Part shown: positions 22,896 through 30,896 of the stretch, in pieces
How positions within the stretch are numbered: the stretch's first letter is position 1
Layout of the letters: every line of letters begins with the position of its first letter
NCBI GenBank assembly: GCA_964654535.1
Contig: CAZZIZ010000009.1
Coordinates: 1-37,409 of the forward strand
Reading direction: 5' to 3'
Source of the DNA: CAZZIZ01 sp964654535
GTDB lineage: Bacteria; Bacteroidota; Bacteroidia; Chitinophagales; UBA2359
DNA: 37,409 bases
Position numbers and translations under genes: made by a program
The notes under the pieces: model-generated
The model's input: the letters and a program-made list of their open reading frames with translations, nothing else
Database searches by the model: none
Told to the model about the DNA's origin: nothing

Positions 22896-24269
22896 ATGAG
22901 GTTCATCAAACAACTATTTCTAATGCTTACACTTTTGTGCTGCATCAATTCTTCAGCGCAATCGGATAAAAAACAGCTTCGTAAAATTTACGATGCCGCA
23001 CTCACTGAAAGTGACACTTATGAAAACCTCAGAGCACTATGCAAAATTGGTGGAAGGTTAAGCGGTTCTGAAAACTTAGAAAAAGCGGTGGTGCAAATGA
23101 ATGACTTGCTAAAGGGCATCGCAGACACCGTTTATCTACAAGAGGTAATGGTACCTAAATGGGTACGAGGTGAAAAAGAAGAAGCTATTGCTATGAGCAA
23201 TGGCAGCGAACAAGCTCTTTCAGTTTGCGCCCTTGGTTTTTCCGTGGGTACAGATGGCGAGTGGATTGAAGGGGAGGTGGTTGAGGTTTTTGGCTTGGAC
23301 GAATTGGAAGATCTCGGCGACTCCGTAAAGGACAAAATTGTTTTCTACAATCGCCCAATGGAGCCAAGACACATCGACACTTTTCATGCTTATAGCGGTT
23401 GCGTTGATCAAAGAAGCAGCGGTGCATCTGCAGCGGCGCCGGGTGGCGCATTAGCCGTATTGGTTCGTTCTATGAATTTGCGCGACGACGATTTGCCACA
23501 CACTGGTGTACAGCGTTATGCCGACGGTGTAAGAAAAATACCTGCTTTGGCTATAAGCACTCGAGGTGCCGATGCCCTTAGCGCTGGGCTTAAAGAAGAC
23601 TCAAAGTTGCGAGTGAAATTGAAACTCAATTCGAAAAACTATCCAGACGTTTTAAGTCATAACGTAATTGCAGAAATTAAGGGAAGTGAAAACCCTGATA
23701 ACATAATTGTGGTAAGTGGCCACTTGGATTCATGGGATACAAGTGAGGGCGCACACGACGACGGCGCAGGTGTTGTGCAGTCGGTAGAGGTGCTTAACCT
23801 TTTCAAAAACCTCGGCTTAGATAACAAAAACACAATTCGCTGCGTCCTTTGGACCAACGAAGAAAATGGTCCCAACGGCGCTATAGAATATGCGCGTTGG
23901 TCAAAAGAAACAGGGCAAAAACATGTCCTCGCAATTGAATCGGATCGTGGTGGCTTTTCTCCAAGAGGCTTTTCGGTTGACGGCATTGACGGTGTTAGAG
24001 AACCATTACGCGAAATGTTGTTGGACTGGGAAAAATTACTCAAGCCTTATAAGTTGCACTACTTCGAGTTTGGCTTCAGTGGCGTAGACATTAATAAGCT
24101 CAAGGAACAGGGCGTGCCCCTCCTGGGTTTGGTCCCAGATTCGCAGCGCTACTTCGACCATCATCACGCGCCGAACGATACATTTGATACTGTGAACAAA
24201 CGAGAGCTCGAGCTGGGTGCGGCGGCAATGACGGCAATCGTTTACCTGTACGACAAGTATGGGTTATAG
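22896..24269 (+). CDS. Secreted M28-family aminopeptidase/carboxypeptidase
   Basis: This 457-residue exopeptidase has a signal peptide of about 1-21. A PA-like insert lies around 120-230. The M28 zinc-peptidase domain has the two-metal ligands in order: H276 and D278 (S-G-H-L-D-S-W-D), D288 (G-A-H-D-D-G-A-G), E322/E323 (T-N-E-E-N-G), D350 (E-S-D-R-G-G) and H424 (H-H-H-A-P-N-D). Length and order match plasma glutamate carboxypeptidase-like proteins. It probably removes amino acids from peptides in the periplasm, complementing the M4 protease. It is the last gene of the plus-strand run, nine bases after the sulfotransferase. Confidence 0.93.
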   Translation: MRFIKQLFLMLTLLCCINSSAQSDKKQLRKIYDAALTESDTYENLRALCKIGGRLSGSENLEKAVVQMNDLLKGIADTVYLQEVMVPKWVRGEKEEAIAMSNGSEQALSVCALGFSVGTDGEWIEGEVVEVFGLDELEDLGDSVKDKIVFYNRPMEPRHIDTFHAYSGCVDQRSSGASAAAPGGALAVLVRSMNLRDDDLPHTGVQRYADGVRKIPALAISTRGADALSAGLKEDSKLRVKLKLNSKNYPDVLSHNVIAEIKGSENPDNIIVVSGHLDSWDTSEGAHDDGAGVVQSVEVLNLFKNLGLDNKNTIRCVLWTNEENGPNGAIEYARWSKETGQKHVLAIESDRGGFSPRGFSVDGIDGVREPLREMLLDWEKLLKPYKLHYFEFGFSGVDINKLKEQGVPLLGLVPDSQRYFDHHHAPNDTFDTVNKRELELGAAAMTAIVYLYDKYGL

Positions 24270-24404
24270 GTTAGTCTATATTTTTTAAAAAGTTTTTCTG
24301 GGCAGCAACAGGCTATTCGCTTGTACTCGGCTGTTAGTTCGAGTCCCCCCTAATTCTCGCACAAGGCTCACCCTTGACCCTTGTGCCAGGGTTTAAGGTG
24401 TTTT
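24270..24404. other. Intergenic region with hairpin and tRNA-like fragment
   Basis: No gene is seen. GCACAAGG (24359-24366) and CCTTGTGC (24379-24386) form an 8-bp hairpin just upstream of repeat copy B. Before it, GGCTGTTAGTTCGAGTCCCC (24329-24348) resembles the T-arm and 3' end of a tRNA (TTCGAGTC), but the 5' arm does not pair and no cloverleaf can be drawn. Confidence 0.35.
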
Positions 24405-24566
24405 GCGTGAGGGATAGAGCCATTGTTGAAGCTCCTGTTGGTAAAAACAAGAAGGGAGTTTAGCTCGAAAGAGCTAGAAACGACTTTTGTTTTTAGCAGA
24501 ACAGAGCGACTGGCGAAAGCCCGACCCCGAACTTGCCCGCAGGGCAGAAGTGAGTGGGGCACGCCC
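24405..24566 (+). repeat. Dispersed structured repeat, copy B
   Basis: Best-preserved copy of the three. Conserved blocks in order: GCGTGAGGGATAGAGCCATT, GTTGAAGCTCCTGTTGG, AGAACAGAGCGAC, GCGAAAGCCCGACCCC, GGGGCACGCCC. Hairpin 1 runs over 24440-24497 with a GAAA tetraloop and a stem near 25 bp that includes TTTAGCTC/GAGCTAGAAA. Hairpin 2 is ACTTGCCC-GCA-GGGCAGAAGT (24531-24551). It sits between the convergent M28 peptidase and SpoIIE-phosphatase genes, ten bases from the latter's stop. It shows no coding signal. Confidence 0.88.
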
Positions 24567-24576
24567 AAAATTTTCT

Positions 24577-25752
24577 TTACTTAAACCTACAAGTCAAAAA
24601 TGTAATGTCGTCGATGTAATCCGCTCGTCCCTTAAAGTCCTCCACCTCGTTGAGCAGGCATTGATTGAAATCTTTTACCGACAAGTGCATGTTGCGTAAA
24701 CCGAAATCGGTTATTTGTTCAAAGTCGTAGTCCTTTCCTTCTTCGTTGAAGGTGTCGGTCAGTCCATCCGAATAAAGCAATAAAACGGCTTCGTCGCTCA
24801 ACTTCTTACTTTGTTGGGTTATGTGCGGCAGGGTGTCAAAAGCTCCAATTATGGTCGTGCCTTTATCCATAGGATAAACCTTGCCGCGGTGAATAAGCAT
24901 AGCAGGAGGGTGTCCGCAGTTTATATAGGCCAGTGTACGGGTCTTGCTATTGTACTTGGCTAAAATCATAGTAATAAAACTCTCGCCCTTTGTGATTCGC
25001 ACAACGCCGGCATTTAGTTTTTTCACCAGTTTCTTTAGACCGATTCCTTCTTCGGCATATGCGCGAAGTTGTGCTTGGAAGTTTGACATCATAAGCGATG
25101 CACCAACCCCTTTGCCCGAAACATCTGCTACAACAAACAGGTGCTCGTGCTTAGACAGCTGCAGGTAGTCGAAATAGTCTCCCCCGACTGCGCTATGCGG
25201 AAGATATACGGCGTCTAGCTCCAACGTGTCGCTGTTAGGTAGCTTCTCTGGGATGAGGCTTATTTGAACTTGGCGCGCTACCTCTATTTCTTTACTGAGT
25301 CGCTCCTGCTCAAGTTGACGTTTGAAAAGTCGCTTGTTTTCGGCAGCCACAATAACAATGTTGGTAAAGGCCTGCATAAACTTCTTTTGATCAGGCCAAT
25401 CGCGTTTTTCATTCTTATCGTCACCTAAAAGAACATAGGCCAGCGGCTCCTCCTTGTGAGAAACCGGAATGAAGTAATCGAACTCATGCTCGTACGCTAG
25501 CTTGGTACCTATCAGCGGGCCCGCTTCAGTGTAGGATTCGAAATCCTTATTCGGATCAATTTTGTCTTCTAAGCTTTTACTTACTCCCTGGCCTAGCACG
25601 CACATCCACTCACTTCCCAACTTATACATGACCACAACTTTACTAACGGCTAAATGCGCTTGTAAGATGAATCCGTAGATTTTGAAGAGGTCTCCAGAAG
25701 AAACATTGTCGTTAATGGCTGTCGTTATCTCCAACAGAGCTGCCATTTCCAT
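24577..25752 (-). CDS. PP2C/SpoIIE-type serine phosphatase with GAF-like sensor region
   Basis: This 391-residue protein has an N-terminal region of about 10-150 resembling a GAF-like sensor (L-L-E-I-T-T-A-I-N-D-N). Next is a coiled linker (L-E-Q-E-R-L-S-K-E-I-E-V-A-R-Q-V-Q). The SpoIIE-type PP2C domain has G-G-D-Y-F-D, A-D-V-S-G-K-G, C-G-H-P-P-A, Y-S-D-G-L-T-D and D-D-I-T-F-L, which carry the metal-binding Asp residues. It is likely to act on an anti-sigma or anti-anti-sigma partner. The listed start is ATG 25752. The frame upstream continues open for 24 codons to an ATC at 25824 and looks coding, but it contains no ATG, GTG or TTG. Confidence 0.88.
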   Translation of the reverse strand: MEMAALLEITTAINDNVSSGDLFKIYGFILQAHLAVSKVVVMYKLGSEWMCVLGQGVSKSLEDKIDPNKDFESYTEAGPLIGTKLAYEHEFDYFIPVSHKEEPLAYVLLGDDKNEKRDWPDQKKFMQAFTNIVIVAAENKRLFKRQLEQERLSKEIEVARQVQISLIPEKLPNSDTLELDAVYLPHSAVGGDYFDYLQLSKHEHLFVVADVSGKGVGASLMMSNFQAQLRAYAEEGIGLKKLVKKLNAGVVRITKGESFITMILAKYNSKTRTLAYINCGHPPAMLIHRGKVYPMDKGTTIIGAFDTLPHITQQSKKLSDEAVLLLYSDGLTDTFNEEGKDYDFEQITDFGLRNMHLSVKDFNQCLLNEVEDFKGRADYIDDITFLTCRFK

Positions 25753-25991
25753 TCCTTTTTGGTGGATGCGAAAGTCTGTTTTGATATCGTCGAAAGCTTC
25801 TATTGGTAGGTTTTTTAGGCGGATGGCAAGTTGCTAAGAATAAATTAGAAATCAAGAAATAGATTCTGTCAATCTTGAGAAGCTCGCAAATCATGACGAT
25901 TTAAGTGGCTTTATGTGGCGGTGTTTACAATGCCGCTTTCGAATAGGGAAATAATAGGCTAATTATGCTGAAAAAATTAAATACGTGTATT

Positions 25992-26876
25992 ATGAAAAGA
26001 CATCTACTTTGTTTTTTAACAATTTCTCTAATCTCCCTAAACGTTCTCGCGCAGAATGCACCTAGAATAGTCTCTATTTCGGCAGCTGGCGATGGTGCCT
26101 TTATTAGCTGGTTTCAAGACGAGGACCCTGGAGCTACTGCTGTGGCATACAGAGTGCTACAAACTGTTGACGGAGAAATGATCACTGTAAACGAAACAGC
26201 TGATCTTAACTCTGGCTTTTTCAACCATATGGGAGTTATGTCTGGCGCTGCTGGTCCCTTAACTTACTCAGTTGCCACAATTGATGCTGCTGGAGAAGTG
26301 GTTGCTGTTTCCGACTCACATACTACGTCTTTCGTTTCTGTTGTAAGCGAGCCTTGTGCTGATCCTATTGTGATTGAATGGACTCCATATATCGGTTTTG
26401 ATCAACTAATAGAGCACACCGTTTTCGTGGGCATTGGTGCTTTAAGTGAAATGGTTGGCGTATTTGAAGGAGATGTGTTTACCGCTGAATACGCCCTACA
26501 AGAAGGAGATTCGGGAGACCTTTCGTTTTCTATTCAATCTACTCCAAACAACGTAACTCAGGTTGCTTCTAATATCGCCGTAGTTGATAGCTGTGTCGAG
26601 CCAGAAGAAGTTAATGTTGGTATTGATGAGTTGTTGGTTGCTAGCCTAGTGGTTGGCCCTAACCCGGTTCAGAATATTGTGAACGTTAGCTATGATCAGG
26701 GTTTTGATGAAGAGCTTACCTTAAGCGTTTATACACTTGATGGTAGAGCTGTTGATACGACTACATTTGTTGGCCAATCTAGCCTAGAGGCTAATAATTG
26801 GGTTCAAGGAATATATGTATACAACATAACAGACAATACTGGTGCTCTTGTTAGCAGCGGCAAGTTGTTGAAATAG
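25992..26876 (+). CDS. T9SS-exported protein of unknown function
   Basis: This 294-residue exported protein begins at ATG 25992 (MKRHLLCFLTISLISLNVLAQ, a clean signal peptide); an upstream ATG at 25965 would add nine residues. The middle has a possible fibronectin-like beta-sandwich (about 25-110) and two separate Cys residues. The last 75 residues (V-G-P-N-P-V-Q-N-I-V-N-V-S-Y, L-D-G-R-A-V-D, W-V-Q-G-I-Y-V-Y-N-I ending S-G-K-L-L-K) form a type A T9SS sorting domain. It lacks any enzyme motif, so an adhesin or structural role is only a guess. A strong terminator follows. Confidence 0.82.
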   Translation: MKRHLLCFLTISLISLNVLAQNAPRIVSISAAGDGAFISWFQDEDPGATAVAYRVLQTVDGEMITVNETADLNSGFFNHMGVMSGAAGPLTYSVATIDAAGEVVAVSDSHTTSFVSVVSEPCADPIVIEWTPYIGFDQLIEHTVFVGIGALSEMVGVFEGDVFTAEYALQEGDSGDLSFSIQSTPNNVTQVASNIAVVDSCVEPEEVNVGIDELLVASLVVGPNPVQNIVNVSYDQGFDEELTLSVYTLDGRAVDTTTFVGQSSLEANNWVQGIYVYNITDNTGALVSSGKLLK

Positions 26877-26898
26877 ACAAAATTTTTTATTGTTGAGA

Positions 26899-26930
26899 AC
26901 CCCCTCTTCTTAATGAAGAGGGGGTTTTTT
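26899..26930 (+). terminator. Rho-independent terminator after the T9SS cargo gene
   Basis: AACCCCCTCTTC (26899-26910) pairs with GAAGAGGGGGTT (26915-26926 region) around TTAAT, followed by a run of T residues. It is 22 bases after the stop at 26876 and separates this gene from the regulator downstream. Confidence 0.88.
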
Positions 26931-26956
26931 ATTTTGGGGCTCCTTTAGAAAGAGAT

Positions 26957-28429
26957 ATGGCTACAAAAGAAGCTGGTTTTAAAGTATTGTTTGGTCTTCG
27001 ATTAAAAAAGCTTCGATTGGATGCTGGTTACTCTCTTACCAAACTCGCAGAAAAGAGCCAAATCTCTGCATCTTACCTTAACGAAATTGAAAAAGGGCGC
27101 AAGTACCCGAAAGAAGATAAACTAAGAAGCTTGTCGAGTGTATTTGGTTTGCCCTTTGAAGAGCTAACCTCTGCAAAGATTAGTGATCACTTGGCACCGC
27201 TCTCAGATGTGTTCGCGCGCGAAGGCCTGAAGAGTATTCCTTTGGACATTTTTGGAATTGACTTTATTCGACTCGGCGAGTGGATGGGGTCCGAACCAGA
27301 TAAGGCTGGTGCTTTTTTTAACGCTATTGTTCAAATTGCTAAATCATACAATTTAGAAAAGGAGGATGCTTATTTCGCTGCGCTTAGAGCCTACAGGGAG
27401 TTGAACAATAACTATTTCGAAAATTTAGAACAACGGGCGAAAAGGTTCAGAACCAAGAATAATCTGAAACTTGTACAGGACATAAAGGTCTTGTCTGAAT
27501 TGCTTACAAGTAAATATGGGTACTACATCAAAGCGTTTCCTGATTCTGTTAGAACAGATTTAAAAGGTATTCGTTCTTTTTTCAGTCCTAAGAAAAAGGT
27601 CTTATTCGTTAATCCAGAATTGAGCGAAGGTCAAAGGCTTTTCGTTATAGCAAAAGAGCTTGGTTACAATGCACTGAAAATAAAGGAGCGCAGTAAGCGC
27701 CCTTTGTCGCAGGGTGTGGATTCATTCGTCCATTTATTAAACAATATGAGGGCCAGCTATTTCGCCAACGCGCTATTGATTCCTAAGGCGGAATTCTTGA
27801 AAGACATATCGAAATTAATGTCGCTTTCCAAGTGGGACGCTTCTGTTTTAAAAGGAATCTTGCGAAAATATAATGTAAGCCCAGATTTGTTTGTTCATAG
27901 AACAAGCAGTTTGATTCCTGAAGGGTTTGGTCTTAAGTCTTTGTATTTACAGCGCTTCGAAAGAAACGTTATCAGTGGTTCGGTAAAAATCACTAATGAG
28001 CTGCATATAAATGGTGCACAAACTCCACATGCCAATCAGGTTTACCAAACTTACTGTAGACGATGGGGGGGTGTTCGAGGGCTCGCCGCTCTCGGCGAGG
28101 ATTCTATTGAGGCAGGTGAACAAAATATTAATGTTCAGCGCTCGAAGTTTTACAATACCCAAAAAGAATATTTTGTTGTAACAATTGCGCGGCACTTCTA
28201 CCCTACTCCAAATGTTGATACCTGCGTGTCTATTGGCTTTTCAATGACCAATACTTTTAAGGAAAAGGTTTCTTTTTGGAACGACCAAAATATTCCAAAG
28301 CACGAGGTTAATATAACTTGCGAAACTTGTGAAATCAATGATTGTAATGATCGTGCTGCCGAGCCTAGAGTTATTCAAAAGGAGCTCGATGCAAAGCGTA
28401 TTAGCGATGCGATAGACAATTTACTATAA
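26957..28429 (+). CDS. XRE-type HTH regulator with degenerate IrrE-like domain
   Basis: This 490-residue cytoplasmic regulator has an HTH (residues about 9-65; L-R-L-K-K-L-R-L-D-A-G-Y-S-L-T-K-L-A-E and S-Y-L-N-E-I-E-K-G-R-K) that should bind DNA. A helical middle region and an ImmA/IrrE-like domain follow (about 170-300). The usual HExxH is replaced by K233-E-L-G-Y237 in R-L-F-V-I-A-K-E-L-G-Y, so zinc proteolysis is unlikely. The remainder matches the C-terminal part of short-chain acyl-CoA-sensing regulators (ScfR/RamB type). A Cys-rich C-E-T-C-E-I-N-D-C-N-D cluster (about 461-471) could bind metal or an Fe-S cluster. The ligand is inferred, not shown. It overlaps the next, convergent gene by six bases. 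Confidence 0.82.
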   Translation: MATKEAGFKVLFGLRLKKLRLDAGYSLTKLAEKSQISASYLNEIEKGRKYPKEDKLRSLSSVFGLPFEELTSAKISDHLAPLSDVFAREGLKSIPLDIFGIDFIRLGEWMGSEPDKAGAFFNAIVQIAKSYNLEKEDAYFAALRAYRELNNNYFENLEQRAKRFRTKNNLKLVQDIKVLSELLTSKYGYYIKAFPDSVRTDLKGIRSFFSPKKKVLFVNPELSEGQRLFVIAKELGYNALKIKERSKRPLSQGVDSFVHLLNNMRASYFANALLIPKAEFLKDISKLMSLSKWDASVLKGILRKYNVSPDLFVHRTSSLIPEGFGLKSLYLQRFERNVISGSVKITNELHINGAQTPHANQVYQTYCRRWGGVRGLAALGEDSIEAGEQNINVQRSKFYNTQKEYFVVTIARHFYPTPNVDTCVSIGFSMTNTFKEKVSFWNDQNIPKHEVNITCETCEINDCNDRAAEPRVIQKELDAKRISDAIDNLL

Positions 28430-29788
28430 TCGTGTTTTAACATCAAGCGCATCCCGTAGTCCGTTCCCGACCAGATTAAAGGCCAACACCAGTATCATAA
28501 TAGCAGCCCCAGGTAAGAAGGCTAGGAAGGCTTTATCCGTTCCTATATACCCGTAGTATTCGTTGAGCATAGTCCCCCAACTGGGCATAGGTGGCTGAAC
28601 ACCTATACCGAGAAAACTAAGTCCTGCTTCAATAATTATGGCAGACGCAAAGTTAGCGGCCGTAATAACAATAAGTGGTGCAATGGTATTGGGAAGGATG
28701 TGTATGAATATGGTCCTCAAGTCTCCAAATCCTAAACCTTCTGCAGCTTCAACATATTCTTTCTCGCGAACGCTCAAAAACTGACCACGCACTACCCTTG
28801 CAACTTCGACCCACATAACTAAGCCGACAGCTAAATAGATTTGCCAAAACTCTCTTCCCAATGCTAGTATCAAGGCAAAGATGAGTAACAACACCGGAAT
28901 CGGCCAAAAAGTATTTATGATGTACATGATAAAATCGTCTACAGGCAACTTTATCTGAGCAGAGATAATCTTATTGAATACACGATCGTTTAGCAAGTAC
29001 AAGAAGTAAAAGAGCCCTATAGTTCCAGCAACTACGATTAGGATAATTAGAAGTCCATTAGGGACTACTGGTAAGAAAGAATAGAAGCCATAAAACATCG
29101 CCGCGAATCCTAGTACTGCCGCAACAAGGGTAAGTACATTTACTTCAGGTGGTGTTTTCTGGTAAAAACCCGCAAGAGCTCCAAGGATTATTCCTATAAT
29201 CAAGGAAATAGTTACCGCGAGTAATCCAACGCTCAGAGAAATTCTCACGCCCAAAATCAATCTACTTAAGTTGTCACGACCATATTTGTCTGTGCCCAAT
29301 AAATATCGCCTAGTCGTGGTGTACTTATCATTAACCAGTTCGGCAAGGTTTCCCGAATCAGCTGCACTACCGACTATTTCTTCAACAGGTATACTCTCCC
29401 ACTCTTTATCATTCTCACTTCCCGTATATCGTTGAATCTTGACTTGATTTCCGACTATCTCTAAATCCTTAATTGGAATCATTTCGTAAGGATTGGGTGA
29501 GCCACCGAAAACTAAATTATAAGCCTTTCCCAAGGTACTTGGAACAGTGGCTCCAGGTTTTTTCCGTTTTAAGACCTTTGTACTAAAGCCAGGTAATTCA
29601 GTTGCTATTTCGAGTATTTGATCATTGGCATCGGGCGTATGATCTGGTGCAATAATATTTCCAAAGAAGGCAATTAAAATTGCCAAGCAAATAACCACTA
29701 ATCCAGCAACTGCTGACTTGTTTTTCAATAAGCGCTTAAACGCTTTCTGATTGGGTGATAAGTATTTTACTTCTTTCTCTTCTTGCAT
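28424..29788 (-). CDS. DppC/OppC-type ABC transporter permease
   Basis: This 454-residue inner-membrane subunit belongs to a peptide/nickel-type ABC importer. The cytoplasmic EAA loop (E-Y-V-E-A-A-E-G-L-G-F-G-D, about 348-360), which docks to the ATPase, and N-T-I-A-P-L-I-V are clear. It is longer than the usual 300 residues. A periplasmic region of about 115 residues separates the first two helices (about 50-165). A hydrophobic insert of about 70 residues (about 218-285) follows G-A-L-A-G-F-Y. Other transporter subunits are not in the window. It is one base from the GT2 gene upstream, so both share a transcript. Confidence 0.88.
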   Translation of the reverse strand: MQEEKEVKYLSPNQKAFKRLLKNKSAVAGLVVICLAILIAFFGNIIAPDHTPDANDQILEIATELPGFSTKVLKRKKPGATVPSTLGKAYNLVFGGSPNPYEMIPIKDLEIVGNQVKIQRYTGSENDKEWESIPVEEIVGSAADSGNLAELVNDKYTTTRRYLLGTDKYGRDNLSRLILGVRISLSVGLLAVTISLIIGIILGALAGFYQKTPPEVNVLTLVAAVLGFAAMFYGFYSFLPVVPNGLLIILIVVAGTIGLFYFLYLLNDRVFNKIISAQIKLPVDDFIMYIINTFWPIPVLLLIFALILALGREFWQIYLAVGLVMWVEVARVVRGQFLSVREKEYVEAAEGLGFGDLRTIFIHILPNTIAPLIVITAANFASAIIIEAGLSFLGIGVQPPMPSWGTMLNEYYGYIGTDKAFLAFLPGAAIMILVLAFNLVGNGLRDALDVKTRL

Positions 29789-29789
29789 T

Positions 29790-30896
29790 CTATCTAATTA
29801 CCCTACCCTTCCACTCATAGGAAAAAAAGTGGCTATAAATTCCTACCACTGGTATATAGAGGTAATAAAAAATTTGAGCTGGAATAAATGACCAAAGTAA
29901 ATAGCGCTGATTGAAAAAGTTCGATACTCTAAATAAGTACAGAAAATCAACAGCTGCCTTGACAAACAGTGCCACTAGAACCAGGACTATAATCCTTGAC
30001 TCAAAGAAAGCCCCGAAGATAAACGTACCTACGATTAAGAGGTTATACAACAGTAAGAATATTAAAATCGCGGTAATTCTATGATCAGTATTATTTGCCG
30101 TTTTGGATGCCCATCGTACTCTTTGATTTAAGAATGTCTTCAAGGTGCTTTCGGCTTTTGTTCGAACTACTGCAGATGAGGATTTAAGATAGTCTACCCC
30201 ATTTGGAAAAGCCTTCGATATTTTATCGATCAAAAAAAAATCGTCTCCACTAGCGATGTGCATATTATCAGCGTAACCCCCTACTTCCAAAAACGCTTCT
30301 TTTTCAAACGCTAAATTGGCACCATTGGCCATATTAGATATTTGCCAGTAACTAGATGCACCGGTTACTCCTTGCATACCTATAAAGTCAAGGGTTTGAA
30401 ACTTCTCCAAAAATGAAATTGGGCCATCGAACTTAACTGGTGATACAATCATTTTTTTATCTCCAGTCTCATAGAAACTAACAATCGTGGAAAGCCAATC
30501 TTCATCGAACGTACAATCAGCATCTGTTGTCACAATTAGGGAACCTTGAGCTATAGATACTCCTTTAGTTAATGCGCCTTTCTTTCCAAGGTTTCTATCC
30601 AAATTTATCAGTTTTACCCCTTCGAAAGATTTTACTCTTTCAGCCGTCTGATCTGTACTCTGATCATTTATTACAATTATTTCTAATAACTCTCTATTAA
30701 ATTTTTGATTCAGTAAACTCTCTAAACAAGCTCCTATTCTACTGGCTTCATTCCGCGCAGGTACCAATACAGTTACTTGGGTTCTCGCTTTAAAGTTTTT
30801 TGGTAATCGCCAAGTCTTAATTTTAGACCACCCCACTAGATACAAGCCTATCAAAAAAACGTAGGCAGTTGTAAACAATATGAGAAGGATAGACAT
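29790..30896 (-). CDS. Membrane-bound GT2 family glycosyltransferase
   Basis: This 368-residue processive-type glycosyltransferase has an N-terminal helix, a GT-A domain (about 38-260) and three or four C-terminal helices. The nucleotide-sugar and metal motif is T-T-D-A-D-C-T-F. The acceptor-side acidic motif is G-D-D-F. Q-R-V-R-W (QxxRW) marks the GT2 synthase class. It probably transfers sugars onto a lipid or polysaccharide. It is encoded one base before the ABC permease on the minus strand. No other surface-glycan gene is adjacent, so the product is unknown. Confidence 0.88.
   Translation of the reverse strand: MSILLILFTTAYVFLIGLYLVGWSKIKTWRLPKNFKARTQVTVLVPARNEASRIGACLESLLNQKFNRELLEIIVINDQSTDQTAERVKSFEGVKLINLDRNLGKKGALTKGVSIAQGSLIVTTDADCTFDEDWLSTIVSFYETGDKKMIVSPVKFDGPISFLEKFQTLDFIGMQGVTGASSYWQISNMANGANLAFEKEAFLEVGGYADNMHIASGDDFFLIDKISKAFPNGVDYLKSSSAVVRTKAESTLKTFLNQRVRWASKTANNTDHRITAILIFLLLYNLLIVGTFIFGAFFESRIIVLVLVALFVKAAVDFLYLFRVSNFFNQRYLLWSFIPAQIFYYLYIPVVGIYSHFFSYEWKGRVIR

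Noticed and set aside
24329..24360. A complete tRNA gene near the T-arm-like sequence
   Set aside because: No acceptor, D- or anticodon arm can be drawn, and the T-stem does not pair.
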